From: VAZQ01 sp963807865
Lineage (GTDB): Bacteria; Pseudomonadota; Alphaproteobacteria; Rhizobiales; Xanthobacteraceae
NCBI GenBank assembly: GCA_963807865.1
Contig: CAWEDK010000027.1
Span: 20,218 to 84,217, forward strand
Direction: 5' to 3'
DNA: 64,000 bases
Shown here: piece by piece, positions 33,325 to 43,010 of the stretch
Numbering within the stretch: position 1 is the stretch's first letter
Layout of the letters: the number at the start of each line of letters is the position of its first letter
Program-made: the position numbers and the translations under genes
Notes under the pieces: model-generated
What the model was told of the DNA's origin: nothing
The model's database searches: none
The model's input: the letters and a program-made list of their open reading frames with translations, nothing else

Positions 33325-35670
33325 ATGGCAGGCAAGTTCGGCATCGGACAGGCGGTACGGCGGGTCGAGGATCAGCGCTTCCTGACCGGGGCGGGGCGCT
33401 ATGTCGACGACATCAGCCTGCCCGGCATGTGCTACGGCGTCACCGTGCTGTCGCCCCACGCCCATGCGAAGATCAAGCGCATCGATGTCAGCAAGGCCAA
33501 GGCCGCGCCCGGCGTGCTCTGCGTGCTCACCGGCGCCGACGCAGAGGCCGACCATCTCGGCAAGTTGACTGCGCATCCGATGCCGGAGGATTTCGGTGCC
33601 CCCAAGGGCCATCGTACCTGGCAGTCCATCCTCAACGCCGAGCGCGTGCGTTACGTCGGCGATCGCGTCGCCTTCGTGGTGGCTGAGACGCTCGCGCAGG
33701 CGCGCGACGCCGCCGAACTGGTCGAGGTCGACTACGAGCCGCTGCCGGTCGTGGTGAATCTCGAAGATGCCGCCAAGGACGGCGCGCCCAAAGTCTGGGA
33801 CGACAATCCGAATGGCAACATCGGCTTCCGGCTGATGTTCGGGAACAAGGACGCGACCGACGCGGCCTTCGCCACCGCAAAGCACGTCGTAAAATTGCGG
33901 GTGGAAAACAACCGCATTTCGCCGGTCGCGATGGAGCCGCGGACCGCCATCGGCGACTACAGCGCGGTCGATAATTTCTACACCCTCCACATGACCACCC
34001 AGAATCCCCACGGCGTGCGCATGGAGCTCTCGCACGTGCTGCACGTGCCGGAGAACCACATCCGGGTGATTTCGCCGGATGTCGGCGGTGGCTTCGGCCT
34101 CAAGGGCGGACCGTTCCCCGACGACGTGCTGACACTGTGGGCGTCGCGCAAGATCGGCCGGCCGGTGAAGTGGGTCGCCACGCGCAGCGAGAGCATGCTC
34201 AACGATCACCACGGCCGCGAGATGGTCTATTTCGGCGAACTCGCGCTCGACGACCACGGCAAGATCCTCGCGCTACGGGCGCGCATGCTGTTCCAACTCG
34301 GCGCCTACTTCGTCGGACCGGCGCTGGCGGCCGGCGCCATGTCGATCCGCTTCGTGCCCGAGGCCTACGACATCCAGACGATGCACATCATGTCGCAAGG
34401 TCTGTTCACCAATACCTCGCAGAGCGGGCCCTACCGTGGCGCCGGCCGTCCCGAAGCGGCCTATTTCATGGAACGGCTGATCGAGCACGCCGCGCGCGAG
34501 ATCGGCATGGAGCCGGCCGAGGTCCGGCGGCGCAACCTCATCCCGCCGAACAAGCTGCCTTACGCGACGCCGACGCTCTGGACTTACGACAGCGGCGAGT
34601 TCGTGCGCCTGCTCGACAAGTGCATCGACAACAGCGACTGGAAGGGCTACGCGGCGCGCAAGAAGGCGTCGAAGGACAAAGGCATGCTGCGCGGCCGCGC
34701 GGTGAGCTATTACATCGAGTTCGGCGGCATCTTCAACGAACGCGTGGACCTGCGCTTCGATCCCGACGGAACGCTCAACATCCTGGCCGGCACCCATTCG
34801 CACGGCCAGGGCCACGCCACCGTGTTCGCGCAACTCGCGCACGACAAGCTCGGCGTGCCGTTCGAATCGATCCGCCATATCCAGGGCGACACCGCGCAGG
34901 TGGCGATCGGGCGCGGCACCTATGGAGCGCGCAGCGCCATGGTGGGCGGCAACGCCCTCGTGAAGGCGACCGAGGCGATGATCGAAAAGGGCAAGCCGCT
35001 CGCCGCCATGCTGATGGAGGCGGACGCCGCCGACCTCGAATTCAAGGATGGCCAGTTCCGCGTGGTCGGCACCGACAAGGCGATCGCCATCGTCGATGTC
35101 GCCAAGGCCGCGTACGCGCCGATGGGGCCGCTCACGGTGAAGTTCGGCGTCGGGCTGGAATCGACCGGCAGCTTCAGCGCCGAGCCGCCGAGCCATCCCA
35201 ACGGCTCGCATGTCTGCGAGCTCGAAGTCGATCCGGACACCGGCGAGGTGATCGTCGACCGCTATTTCGTGGTCGACGATCTCGGCCGCATCCTCAACCC
35301 GATGATCGTGCGCGGCCAGATCCACGGCGGCGTCATCCAGGGGATCGGCCAGGCGCTAATCGAGCATCAGGTCTACGACCGTCAGTCCGGCCAGCTTCTC
35401 ACCGGCAGCTTCATGGACTACGGCATGCCGCGTGCCGACACGATGCCGAGTATCGAGTCGGCGCTCGAGGAGGTGCCCTGCAAGACCAATCCGCTGGGCG
35501 TGAAGGGCATCGGCGAGTCCGGCACGATCGGCGCGCCGCCGACCGTCATCAACGCGCTGATCGATGCGCTCAAGCCGCTCGGCGTCGAGCACATCGACAT
35601 GCCGGCCACGCCCGGCCGCGTCTGGGAGACCATCTCTCGCGCCCGCGCGGGTGCGGCGGCCGGCGGGTAA
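33325..35670 (+). CDS. xanthine dehydrogenase/CoxL-family molybdopterin-binding subunit
   Basis: Large subunit of a molybdenum hydroxylase, 781 residues, normal length and uninterrupted. Opening domain AVRRVEDQRFLTGAGRYVDD; Mo-cofactor motifs PDVGGGFGLKGG and SGPYRGAGRPEAAYFMERLI; the active-site glutamate region near the end reads NPLGVKGIGESGTIGAPPTV. The loop around residue 370 is the form-II type (YRGAGR) and lacks the CO-dehydrogenase Cys signature, so it is not a true CO dehydrogenase. The FAD (CoxM) and 2Fe-2S (CoxS) genes that normally accompany it are absent on both sides. The substrate is probably an aldehyde or N-heterocycle; partners must be encoded elsewhere. Confidence 0.9.
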   Translation: MAGKFGIGQAVRRVEDQRFLTGAGRYVDDISLPGMCYGVTVLSPHAHAKIKRIDVSKAKAAPGVLCVLTGADAEADHLGKLTAHPMPEDFGAPKGHRTWQSILNAERVRYVGDRVAFVVAETLAQARDAAELVEVDYEPLPVVVNLEDAAKDGAPKVWDDNPNGNIGFRLMFGNKDATDAAFATAKHVVKLRVENNRISPVAMEPRTAIGDYSAVDNFYTLHMTTQNPHGVRMELSHVLHVPENHIRVISPDVGGGFGLKGGPFPDDVLTLWASRKIGRPVKWVATRSESMLNDHHGREMVYFGELALDDHGKILALRARMLFQLGAYFVGPALAAGAMSIRFVPEAYDIQTMHIMSQGLFTNTSQSGPYRGAGRPEAAYFMERLIEHAAREIGMEPAEVRRRNLIPPNKLPYATPTLWTYDSGEFVRLLDKCIDNSDWKGYAARKKASKDKGMLRGRAVSYYIEFGGIFNERVDLRFDPDGTLNILAGTHSHGQGHATVFAQLAHDKLGVPFESIRHIQGDTAQVAIGRGTYGARSAMVGGNALVKATEAMIEKGKPLAAMLMEADAADLEFKDGQFRVVGTDKAIAIVDVAKAAYAPMGPLTVKFGVGLESTGSFSAEPPSHPNGSHVCELEVDPDTGEVIVDRYFVVDDLGRILNPMIVRGQIHGGVIQGIGQALIEHQVYDRQSGQLLTGSFMDYGMPRADTMPSIESALEEVPCKTNPLGVKGIGESGTIGAPPTVINALIDALKPLGVEHIDMPATPGRVWETISRARAGAAAGG

Positions 35671-35686
35671 TAACGGGCGGGCGGCG

Positions 35687-36517
35687 TCAGCTCCCGCTTG
35701 CCCGCAACGTCGCCAGCGTCACCCGGCCGTCGGCGAGATAGTGGTTGACGCGTTCGGCGGGCGGATGCTGGCCGGCCTGATACGCCGTGACGGCGTCGAT
35801 CACGCCATGCTTGCGCAACTCGCCGATGATGAAATCCCGCTCGGCGTTGGTGTCGGAATCGGTGGCGTGGGTAATCTGGAACGTGAGTTCGGTGACCGAG
35901 AGGCCGGTGTCCTTGGTGCCGGCGCCGACCCAGAGAACGCGCGCATCGTCCGGCGGCCGGTCGGTGTTGAGCCAGAAGCGCGCGCTTTCCATCGGCTCCT
36001 CGGCCCGCTCCAGGCTCAACGCCCAGAACCGGACGTGATGACGCTTGCGCGGACTGTCGTCGATCGCCTTCTGGAAGCCGATGTCCTGGCCGCGGCCGAA
36101 CAGATAGAGCGTGCTGAACGGCGCAGTCGGATACGGCGAGTTGAACACGAATGCGCGCACCATGCCCCACGAGCTCGCCAGGCTCAGCCGATCGGCTCCC
36201 GACCAGCCGGCGGTTGCAAAGGCGGCGCGAAGCTGTGCGAGCGTGCCGATCAGCGCGAGATTGACGGGGTCGCCGGGCAGTCCGTCGCCGGTCGTCGTAA
36301 AGCGCGGCACACGTTTGCGCTGCAGGATTTTGAGGCCCAGGCGGACGACACGCGGCAGGATGACATACGCGGCAACCCCATAGGTCAGGCTCAACGCCAG
36401 AACCCACGGCAGCCGGTGGTCCTCGAGCTCGAAGAATACAAACACGATCAGCCAGACGCTGAGTGCGCCCAGCGCGAGGATCACGAGGCGCTGCAACAGG
36501 CGAATCAGAAATCTCAC
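35687..36517 (-). CDS. LssY C-terminal-domain membrane protein
   Basis: 276 residues. Two N-terminal membrane segments (LVILALGALSVWLIVFVFF and WVLALSLTYGVAAYVILP) precede a roughly 200-residue LssY-C-like domain with GDPVNLALIGTLAQLRAAF, GWSGADRLSLASSWGMVRAF and STLYLFGRGQDIGFQKAIDD. In other proteins this domain is fused to DedA or PAP2 phosphatase parts; here it stands alone. The start is a GTG at 36517 with a poor ribosome site. It is convergent with the CoxL-like gene, 16 bases apart. Biochemical role unknown, likely in the envelope. Confidence 0.75.
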   Translation of the reverse strand: MRFLIRLLQRLVILALGALSVWLIVFVFFELEDHRLPWVLALSLTYGVAAYVILPRVVRLGLKILQRKRVPRFTTTGDGLPGDPVNLALIGTLAQLRAAFATAGWSGADRLSLASSWGMVRAFVFNSPYPTAPFSTLYLFGRGQDIGFQKAIDDSPRKRHHVRFWALSLERAEEPMESARFWLNTDRPPDDARVLWVGAGTKDTGLSVTELTFQITHATDSDTNAERDFIIGELRKHGVIDAVTAYQAGQHPPAERVNHYLADGRVTLATLRASGS

Positions 36518-36687
36518 GATCGATCACCGTTTACCTGACGCACAGTCTAGCTCTGTTCGTTCTCATCAAACGAGCGGGTCGGGTGCTCCGGCGCAACACG
36601 CCGCGATGGCTGGTCCTGCATGCCATACATTCACCCGCATTCCACCACCGACTCCACCCGCGCCACACTGACAGAGGTAGCGGCTCC

Positions 36688-37098
36688 ATGCAGCCATCGT
36701 TGCTCAAGACGGAACACATTCTTCGCGCCGCGGCCATGCCGGTCGCGTTGCTGCTCCTGCTCGCGCTGCCCGGCCCTCGTGCGATCCAGGCGGCCGATCA
36801 GTCGGTGCAGCTTGCGCCGGGCCAGCGGACCACGGTGCAACTGGAGGAAAACCCGACGACCGGATACCGGTGGCAGATCGATCGGGCAGGGAGCGCCGAT
36901 CTGGCGATCGTGCGGATCGACGACCTCGGCTTCTCGGCACGTGAAGGTGCCGCCCCGGTCGGAGCGCCCGGGGTCCGCCGCTGGAGTATCGAGGGCGTGT
37001 CCCCGGGCAAGGCCCGCGTCGTCTTCGAGTATCGACGGCCGTGGGAGCAGGAGGCGGTCCGCCGCCACGAGATTTCGGTCGAGGTGACGGCGCGCTGA
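36688..37098 (+). CDS. chagasin-like (I42) cysteine-protease inhibitor, exported
   Basis: 136 residues. A signal peptide (LRAAAMPVALLLLLALPGP, cleavage near AIQAAD) is followed by the I42 inhibitor loops in order: ENPTTGYRWQID (the NPTTGY loop), GAAPVGAPGVRRW and the RPWEQ loop. These three loops block the active site of papain-type cysteine proteases. A weak AGAGGT site precedes the ATG. No cysteine protease gene is nearby, so the target may be a periplasmic or a foreign protease. Confidence 0.83.
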   Translation: MQPSLLKTEHILRAAAMPVALLLLLALPGPRAIQAADQSVQLAPGQRTTVQLEENPTTGYRWQIDRAGSADLAIVRIDDLGFSAREGAAPVGAPGVRRWSIEGVSPGKARVVFEYRRPWEQEAVRRHEISVEVTAR

Positions 37099-37126
37099 TC
37101 GCGCCCTGCGCCTAGCGAGCTGTGGG

Positions 37127-37921
37127 CTACGTCGGCGGCCGCGCCGCCCGCACGATTGTCTCCAGCAGCTTCAACGCGTCGGCAGTCCCGTCGGCCTCGC
37201 CCTTCTCGAAATCGCGTTCGGCCTGCCCCATCGTGTTGGTGACATGCGCGACGCACAGCACCGGCGCAGACCGTGCGCGCGCAAATGCGTAAAGCGCCGC
37301 GGCCTCCATCTCGACGGCCAGCACGCCCTTGGCGCGAGCGGCATCGATCGCCTGCCTGGTTTCCCGGAACGGCGCGTCGGTCGTCCAGCTCGGCCCGACG
37401 AAGGCGCGCAGTCCTGCGCGCTGCAAGGCGTTCATCGCCATCGCGACCAGTTGCGGATCGGCGTCCGCGAACTCCGCCGGCGCCGCGTAGTGATAGCTCG
37501 TGCCCTCGTCGCGCAACGCCCGATCGATGATCACGAAGTAGGGCGGCGCTCCGGCCGCGACGATCTGACCGGCCGAGGTCACGCTGACCAGAAGGCGGCA
37601 ACCGCAGGCGAACAGCTCTTCGGCGATCAGCACCGCGAATGGCGCGCCGACCGCGCAGCCGACCATGCCGACAGTTTCGCCAGCCAGCGGGAAGGTGTGC
37701 AGCTCCGTGTGGTAACAAGGCCAGGCGTCGAATCGCTTTGCTTGTCCGGTCCGCTTGAGGCGTCGGAGAATATCGCCGTCAGGATCGAGAATGCAGATCG
37801 CCGGCACGTCCGCGGCGGCCAGTCCCTTTTGCCGGCGGGCTTCGCGCAGCAACGCGGCCGGCGCAAACACCGATGGCGCATCGGCGTCCTTGTGATCGAG
37901 GATCGGCGGCGACGAGGGCAT
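37127..37921 (-). CDS. nucleoside phosphorylase-family protein
   Basis: Cytoplasmic PNP/UDP family protein, 264 residues. Family landmarks are GMVGCAVGAPFAVLIAEEL, the phosphate-site region LLVSVTSAGQI, and the nucleoside-site motif VLAVEMEAAALYAFARA, whose Glu-Met-Glu contacts ribose. It should cleave a nucleoside with phosphate to a base and ribose-1-phosphate; uridine-phosphorylase-like substrates are likely but not certain. The most probable start is the ATG at 37921. It is convergent with the chagasin-like gene and divergent from the methyltransferase. Confidence 0.82.
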   Translation of the reverse strand: MPSSPPILDHKDADAPSVFAPAALLREARRQKGLAAADVPAICILDPDGDILRRLKRTGQAKRFDAWPCYHTELHTFPLAGETVGMVGCAVGAPFAVLIAEELFACGCRLLVSVTSAGQIVAAGAPPYFVIIDRALRDEGTSYHYAAPAEFADADPQLVAMAMNALQRAGLRAFVGPSWTTDAPFRETRQAIDAARAKGVLAVEMEAAALYAFARARSAPVLCVAHVTNTMGQAERDFEKGEADGTADALKLLETIVRAARPPT

Positions 37922-37989
37922 ACGGTCTCCGAGCGGTTGCGGCAGACGATGTTCATTACCAGTTATTCGATGAACGCAGGACATGCGCG

Positions 37990-38613
37990 ATGGCCAACGT
38001 CGATCGCCAGGCCCATTGGGAATCCGTCTACGGCACCAAGGGCGAGCACGAAGTGAGCTGGTTTCAGGAGAACCCGGCCGCCTCACTCGACTTGATTGCC
38101 GCAACAGGCGTGAAATCCGCCGCGTCGATCGTCGACATTGGCGGCGGCGCCTCGCGGCTGGTCGATGGGCTCCTGGACAAGGGATTCGAAGCCGTCACCA
38201 TCCTTGACCTTTCCGAACAGGCCCTGTCGGCCGCGAAAGCGCGTCTCGGTGCGCGCGCGTCGGAGGTGCGCTGGGTCGTCGCCGATGTGACGAAGTGGCA
38301 GCCGGCCCAGGCCTATGACGTCTGGCACGACCGCGCCGCCTTTCACTTCCTGACCGACTCGAAGGACCGCGCCGCCTATGCGGAGCGGGTTGCGATGGCG
38401 GTGCGGCCGGGCGGACACGTCATCATCGGAACCTTTGCGCCCGATGGCCCCGAGCGCTGCAGCGGCCTGCCGGTCCTGCGCCACGACGCGGCGTCACTCG
38501 GCGACATGCTCGGTCCCGCGTTCGAATTGATCGAGAGCCGCCGCGACGACCATCACACCCCGATGGGCGCCACCCAGCGGTTTCAATTCAGCCGGTTTCG
38601 ACGAATAACTTAG
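37990..38613 (+). CDS. class I SAM-dependent methyltransferase
   Basis: 207 residues, cytoplasmic. It opens with HWESVYGTKGEHEVSWFQEN, a signature shared with a group of small methyltransferases; motif I is SIVDIGGGASRLVDGLLDKG, motif II VTILDLSEQAL, motif III RWVVADVTKWQP. The motif WHDRAAFHFLTD and CSGLPVLRHDA also match that group. Acceptor substrate unknown. The ATG at 37990 has no strong ribosome site. Close to and divergent from the nucleoside phosphorylase gene, so they may share a control region of about 70 bases. Confidence 0.82.
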   Translation: MANVDRQAHWESVYGTKGEHEVSWFQENPAASLDLIAATGVKSAASIVDIGGGASRLVDGLLDKGFEAVTILDLSEQALSAAKARLGARASEVRWVVADVTKWQPAQAYDVWHDRAAFHFLTDSKDRAAYAERVAMAVRPGGHVIIGTFAPDGPERCSGLPVLRHDAASLGDMLGPAFELIESRRDDHHTPMGATQRFQFSRFRRIT

Positions 38614-38614
38614 G

Positions 38615-38690
38615 GCAGGTTAGCGAAGGCGTAGCCCGCCATTTGCGCCCGAAGAAGGGCGGATTGCGCTTCGCTCATCCGCCCTACGTG
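38615..38690. repeat. intergenic GGGCGGATT palindrome
   Basis: GGGCGGATTGCGCTTCGCTC-ATCCGCCC at about 38657-38685 is a hairpin with GGGCGGAT/ATCCGCCC arms and a GCGCTTCGC core, preceded by a related GGTTAGCGAAGGCGTAGCCC segment. This is the same general class as the GTGGGTTA...TAACCCAC elements at the left end of the window. It separates convergent genes. Confidence 0.65.
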
Positions 38691-38728
38691 CTCATGCACC
38701 GCAGCAAACTGCGTGCGCAGCCGCACGG

Positions 38729-39700
38729 TCATTCTATCACCTCGTCGGCCAATGCGAGGACGCTTGGCGGCACAGTAAGTGCGAGCGCCTTGGCGGTGTT
38801 CAGGTTGATGACGAACTCGAACTTACTCGACCGCATGACCGGAAGTTCCTTCTCACCCTTGATGATGCGGCCGGTGTAGATACCCGCTTGCCGAAAACCA
38901 TCGGGCAGACTTGCGCCGTAGCTGATCAGGCCGCCGGCTTCGGCGTACTCGCGCGCCGAATACATGGTTGGCACTGCGCTGCGGGCGGCCTGCGCCACGA
39001 GCCGCTCCCGATTGTTGAACATGAACGGACCGGCCCGCATAGAGCGCCTTGGCTCCGCGCGCGATTAGGTTCAGAAAAGCCGCTTCGATGTCGCCAGGTC
39101 CCTTGATCTCGTCGACTGCGAGCGGCAGGCCCAGCGTTTGCGCCGCGCGTTCAAGATCGGCCAGCTCCGCTTCGGTTTCGGGCGTGCCGGATAGATGACA
39201 GCGCCGACGCTAGTGTTTGGAACTAGCTGAGCGCAGGAGCTCCAAGCGCTTGGCGCCCAGCACGCCGGAGAAGAACACAACCCCGGTGACATTGCCGCCG
39301 GGCCGGTTGAGCGTAGTGACAGGCCGTCCCGCACGGGGTCGCTGCCAGTCGTGAACACGATCGGCACGGTCGCCCTCGCTTTCTTGGCAGCAAGTGCGGC
39401 GAGCGTGTTGCTTACGATGACCGCAGGCTTCCGCGCAACCACCTCGGCCGCCAGAGCAGGCAGCTTGTCGAACTGGTTTTCGCCCCACAAAAATTCGATG
39501 GCAACGTTCCGGCCCTCGACGAACCCGGCCTCCTTCAAGCCTTCCCGCAATGCCGCGATATTTTTGGTTTGGGCTGCCGCCCTGCCGCTGTTGAAGACGC
39601 AGATCACCGGCATCTGCTGCGCTTGCGCCACGAGCGGCCAAGCCGCCGCGCCAGAGAGTAAAGTGATGAACTCGCGGCGACTTAATTGATGGCGTTGCAT
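38729..39700 (-). pseudogene. ABC transporter substrate-binding protein (TrpX/DUF534-like) broken by four frameshifts
   Basis: The family start MQRHQLSRREFITLLSGAAA (Tat-like leader) is intact, followed by GLKEAGFVEGRNVAIEFLWG. The rest is split among frames: TLNRPGGNVTGVVFFSGVLG in one, LVPNTSVGAVIYPARP in another, GPFMFNNRERLVAQAARSAV and the normal end FEFVINLNTAKALALTVPPS in the last. Shifts lie near 39319 (missing G), 39221 (extra T), 39185 and 39035. Net change is zero, so total length (323 codons) is that of an intact gene. Four shifts in about 300 bases is far denser than anywhere else in the window, so either the gene is decaying or local sequence quality was poor. Confidence 0.7.
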
Positions 39701-39918
39701 TTGGGTGCCCTACGAGCATGACAATTGCAGGATATCGAATTGGCAGCGATCAGTCAGCGGGTATGCGAGCTATCCCACAACGGACCGAGGCCGCTAAAGT
39801 CGGCTCAGGGTCAAAATCGACCCGGGGCGAGCCAACAGCAGGTCCAGCCATGTCCGCTATGCCCGGAAATCAGAAGCAAATATAGAACATTGGCTTCGGC
39901 TTCGATGGGCTTTGCGGT

Positions 39919-41947
39919 TTATGGTCTCACTTCCTCTCGCTCCCGCTCGCGCAGATAGTCCTCGGTCGTGCGCACATTCGGGCGCGGCGGCGCGCCGTAG
40001 GGATCGAAGTCGGCCTCGGTGGCGGCGATCACCCGGCAGTCCTCGCACATCTTGAGCACGTCGAGCCGCTTGGCCGAGCCCTGATACATCCAGTGCTTGC
40101 CTTCGAGCTTGGCGAGCACGCGCTCGATCGTGCTCTTCACGCCGAACGGCTTGTCGCAGCGGATGCAGTGGAACGGCTCCTCCTGCTTGATCACGCGCGC
40201 CGGCGCGGTGGCGGCGCGGAAGTCGAGCTGCGGCTTGAGCGAGATCACCTTCTCGGGGCAGGTCGCCTGGCACAGGCCGCACTGCACGCAGGCGTCCTCG
40301 GCAAAGCGCAGCATCGGCCGCTCGGGATCGTCGAGCAGCGCGCCGGTCGGGCAGGCCGACACGCAGGCGAGGCAGAGCGTGCAGCCCTCGACCTTGACTT
40401 CGACGGTGCCGAACGGCGCACCGGCCGGCAGCGCGATCACGTCGACCGGCGCGGGCGCGGCGCGCTGAAGTTCGCGGAGCGCCAAACGCATGACGTCGCG
40501 CTTGTCGCCGACCGGCAGGAAACTCGCCGGGCGCGGTGCGGCCGGCGCCGGCGCGATGCCGCGCAGCGCGGTCGCCGAGCGCATCGGGATCGTCGGTCTC
40601 GATCGTGGCCGACGCAGCCGGCTGCCGAAGCCGAGCCCGGTCAGGATCGGCTCGGCGAGCGCCAGGGTGCGGGTCAACCCGGTGATGTCGTGCCGCGGCC
40701 TGGCGCGCAGCAGCAGGCGCACCGCCACGGCGCCGTACGCGAACGCCGCCGCGATCGTCTCGATGCCGACCTGCGTGACCTCATTGACGGCGAGCGGCAG
40801 CACGTTGGCGGGCAGTCCGTCGCCGAAGCGCGCCAGCGCGTCGATCATCGGCGCTGCCGTGCGCGCCGTCGTGCACCAGCACGACCGGCAGCGCGCCGCC
40901 GGCTTCACGATAAGTGGTGAGCAGCGCGCGCAGGCGTCTCATGAGGGTGTCGGCGGGCGGCAGCGCGTAGGATGCCGCGCCGGTCGGGCACACGGCCGCG
41001 CACTGGCCGCAGCCGGCGCAGATATGAGCGTCGATCGCCACGTGATTGCCGGCCGGCGTGATCGCCCCGGCCGGGCATAGGTCGAGGCAGCGGTTGCAGC
41101 CGACGATGCGCGAACGGGAATGCGCGCAGATGTCCGCGGTGAAGTCGATGTAGCGCGGCTTGTCGAAGGTGCCGACCAGATCGCGCGCCTTGAGCACGGC
41201 GCGCATCAGCGCAGCCGCGTCGGCGGGATCGGCGCGCAGATAGCCCTCGCGCAGGTCGCCGGCGCTGAACAATGGTGCGTCGCCCGAGAGATCGAGCAGG
41301 AGATCGCAGCGCGACACCGCATTGTTCTTCGCCGCGCCGAACGCCAGCGCGCCGCGCGATGACGGCGCAGGTTGCGCGTAGTTGTCGACGGTCAGCTCGA
41401 ACGCGCCGAGATGGCCTTTGGCCTGACGGATGTTGCCTTTGACGACCGGAAAGTCGGTGGTGCGCGGCGGCGTCACATCGGCCGGCGGCTTGATCAGCAC
41501 GGTGACGTCGAGATGATCCTTGAGCAGGTTGGCGGCTTCGATCGCGCTTTCGTCGCGGCCGTAGATCAGCGCGACGCCTTCGCTGGTGAAGCTGATGAAC
41601 GGAATGTCGGGCGCGGTCTCGGCGGCGGCCGCCAGCAGCGCCGCCATCTTCGGGCCGGCGCGCGCCGCATCGCTCGACCAGCCCGCGGTCTCGCGGATGT
41701 TGACGTACTGGATCGCGGTCGCGCGATTCTCGGCGAGCTCGGAAAACAGCGGCGCTTCCTGCGTGCAACCAACCGTGAGCGGCGCGTCGCCGTCCGCGGT
41801 TGCGCGGAACCGTTCGAGCTCGGCGCGGCAGAGCTGCCGGCCGGTCAAGACTTTGGCGCCGCGGCAGCCGCGTGCGATCGCACCGGCATCGAGCGGCATC
41901 GTGTCTTCGCACGAGCAGATCAGAACGGTGCGCGGGCTATCGGCCAT
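39919..41947 (-). CDS. multi-cluster 4Fe-4S ferredoxin-like protein of the formate dehydrogenase locus (frameshifted)
   Basis: 675 residues after correction. N-terminal CSCEDTM resembles no catalytic motif I know. Cysteine motifs follow: CAHSRSRIVGCNRCLDLCP, CAGCGQCAAVCP, then in the second half CTLCLACVSACP, CVQCGLCQATCP and a final pair CIRCDKPF / CEDCR. This suggests four or more 4Fe-4S clusters, so an electron carrier or maturation factor. One extra base near 40855-40860 splits it (VLVHDGAHG then APMIDALARFGDG). A second, hidden pair of compensating shifts near 40566 and 40613 leaves about 15 residues out of frame; the corrected stretch reads ATIETDDPDALGD. It is divergent from the FDH accessory genes. 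Confidence 0.8.
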
Positions 41948-42146
41948 CTGGGCTCCGGCGAATCTCGGCCTCCGTCGTCCGGGGCGTGCCGTTGGCGCGA
42001 GCCCGGAATCGCATAACCGCGCCTCCTGCTCAGCTGCATCGATCGCGATCGGCCTGACGGTTATGGATCTCCGGCCCTCGCGGCTATGCGCTCGGCCGGG
42101 ATGACGGCACGGCAGCGGTTTCCACTGGTCACCGCGTAGCGCAGGT

Positions 42147-42152
42147 TATAAT
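42147..42152 (+). promoter_or_regulatory. putative -10 box of the FDH accessory operon
   Basis: A perfect TATAAT lies 35 bases upstream of the ligase-like start codon in the 239-base divergent gap. The -35 position 17 bases further up reads ACTGGT, a poor match, so an activator is likely if this is the promoter. No FNR-type TTGAT-N4-ATCAA site was found in the gap. Confidence 0.4.
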
Positions 42153-42186
42153 GGTTACAAAGAAAAATCGCCAACCGGGAACGAGG

Positions 42187-43010
42187 ATGCCCGAGACACT
42201 CAGCCGCGCGTACGTCGAACGCTGCGCTCGATTTGCCGCCGCCGTACCGGCTGGTGACGCTGCGCGAGGTCGGCGATGCCTTCGCGCATGCGAAACAGAT
42301 CGCGGCCGAGGAGGGCGCCGGCACGCTGGTCTATGTCGGTCGCTTCGATCTCGCGGAGTTCGCCGTCGTGCTCGAGCCCGACGAGCCGCTCAGGACCGCG
42401 CGGCGCGCGATCTATGCGGGGCTCACCGCGCTGGCCGATGCGCTCGCCGTCCACGCGCCGCCCGACAAGCCGATCGCGTTCGACTGGCCGGACGGCGTGC
42501 GAGTGGACGGCGGGCTGGTCGGTGGCGTGCGGCTCGCCTGGCCGGACGATGCCGTCGAGGACGAGCCGCCGGCGTGGCTGGTGTTCGGCGGCATGATCCG
42601 CACGGTCGCGATGGGCGAGGACGAGCCCGGCGTGCGGCCGCTGTCGTCGGCGCTCGACGCGGAAGGCTTCGACGATCTCGGGTCGGGCGGGCTGGTCGAG
42701 AGCTTCGCCCGCCATCTGATGGTGGCGATCGACGCCTGGCAGGAAAAAGGCTTCGGCGAGGTGGCGAAGAACTACCTGGCGCGGCTGTCGCCGCCGGCGG
42801 TTTCTTCCGGCGGTGCGGAAGCGGCGGGAAGTGGCGGGAAGACGGTGCTCCTCGGCCGGAGCAGCGAGGGAAGACACGCGCAGATCGCCGAAGACGGCGA
42901 TCTTCTGATCCGGCGGGCAGGGCAGGCGGGGGTCGAACGGCTCCGTCTGGTCGATGCGCTCGCGCACGCCATCGTGGCTCGATCCGGCGACCGGAGGGCC
43001 GAAAACGTGA
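42187..43010 (+). CDS. biotin/lipoate protein ligase-like protein of the FDH locus (two frameshifts)
   Basis: About 273 residues when reconstructed. The ATG at 42187 gives MPETLSRAYVERC; an extra base near 42216-42220 shifts to LDLPPPYRLVTLREVGDAFA. The ligase-like core follows (GTLVYVGRFDLAEFAVVLEP, IAFDWPDGVRVDGGLVGGVR, and a C-terminal domain GKTVLLGRSSEGRHAQIAED). A second shift near 42950-42965 leads to TPSWLDPATGGPKT and a TGA at 43008-43010 overlapping the next GTG. Related proteins are annotated as biotin/lipoate ligase-family, but no catalytic Gly-Arg-Gly-x-x-Gly motif is evident, so true ligase activity is doubtful. Its job in formate dehydrogenase assembly is unknown. Confidence 0.68.

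Noticed and set aside
33154..35325. Two long minus-strand frames opposite the CoxL-like gene
   Set aside because: Codon-mirror frames of a conserved gene with intact cofactor motifs on the plus strand.
33325..35670. Aerobic CO dehydrogenase (form I coxL)
   Set aside because: The active-site loop reads PYRGAGRPE and lacks the form-I Cys signature; coxM and coxS are absent.
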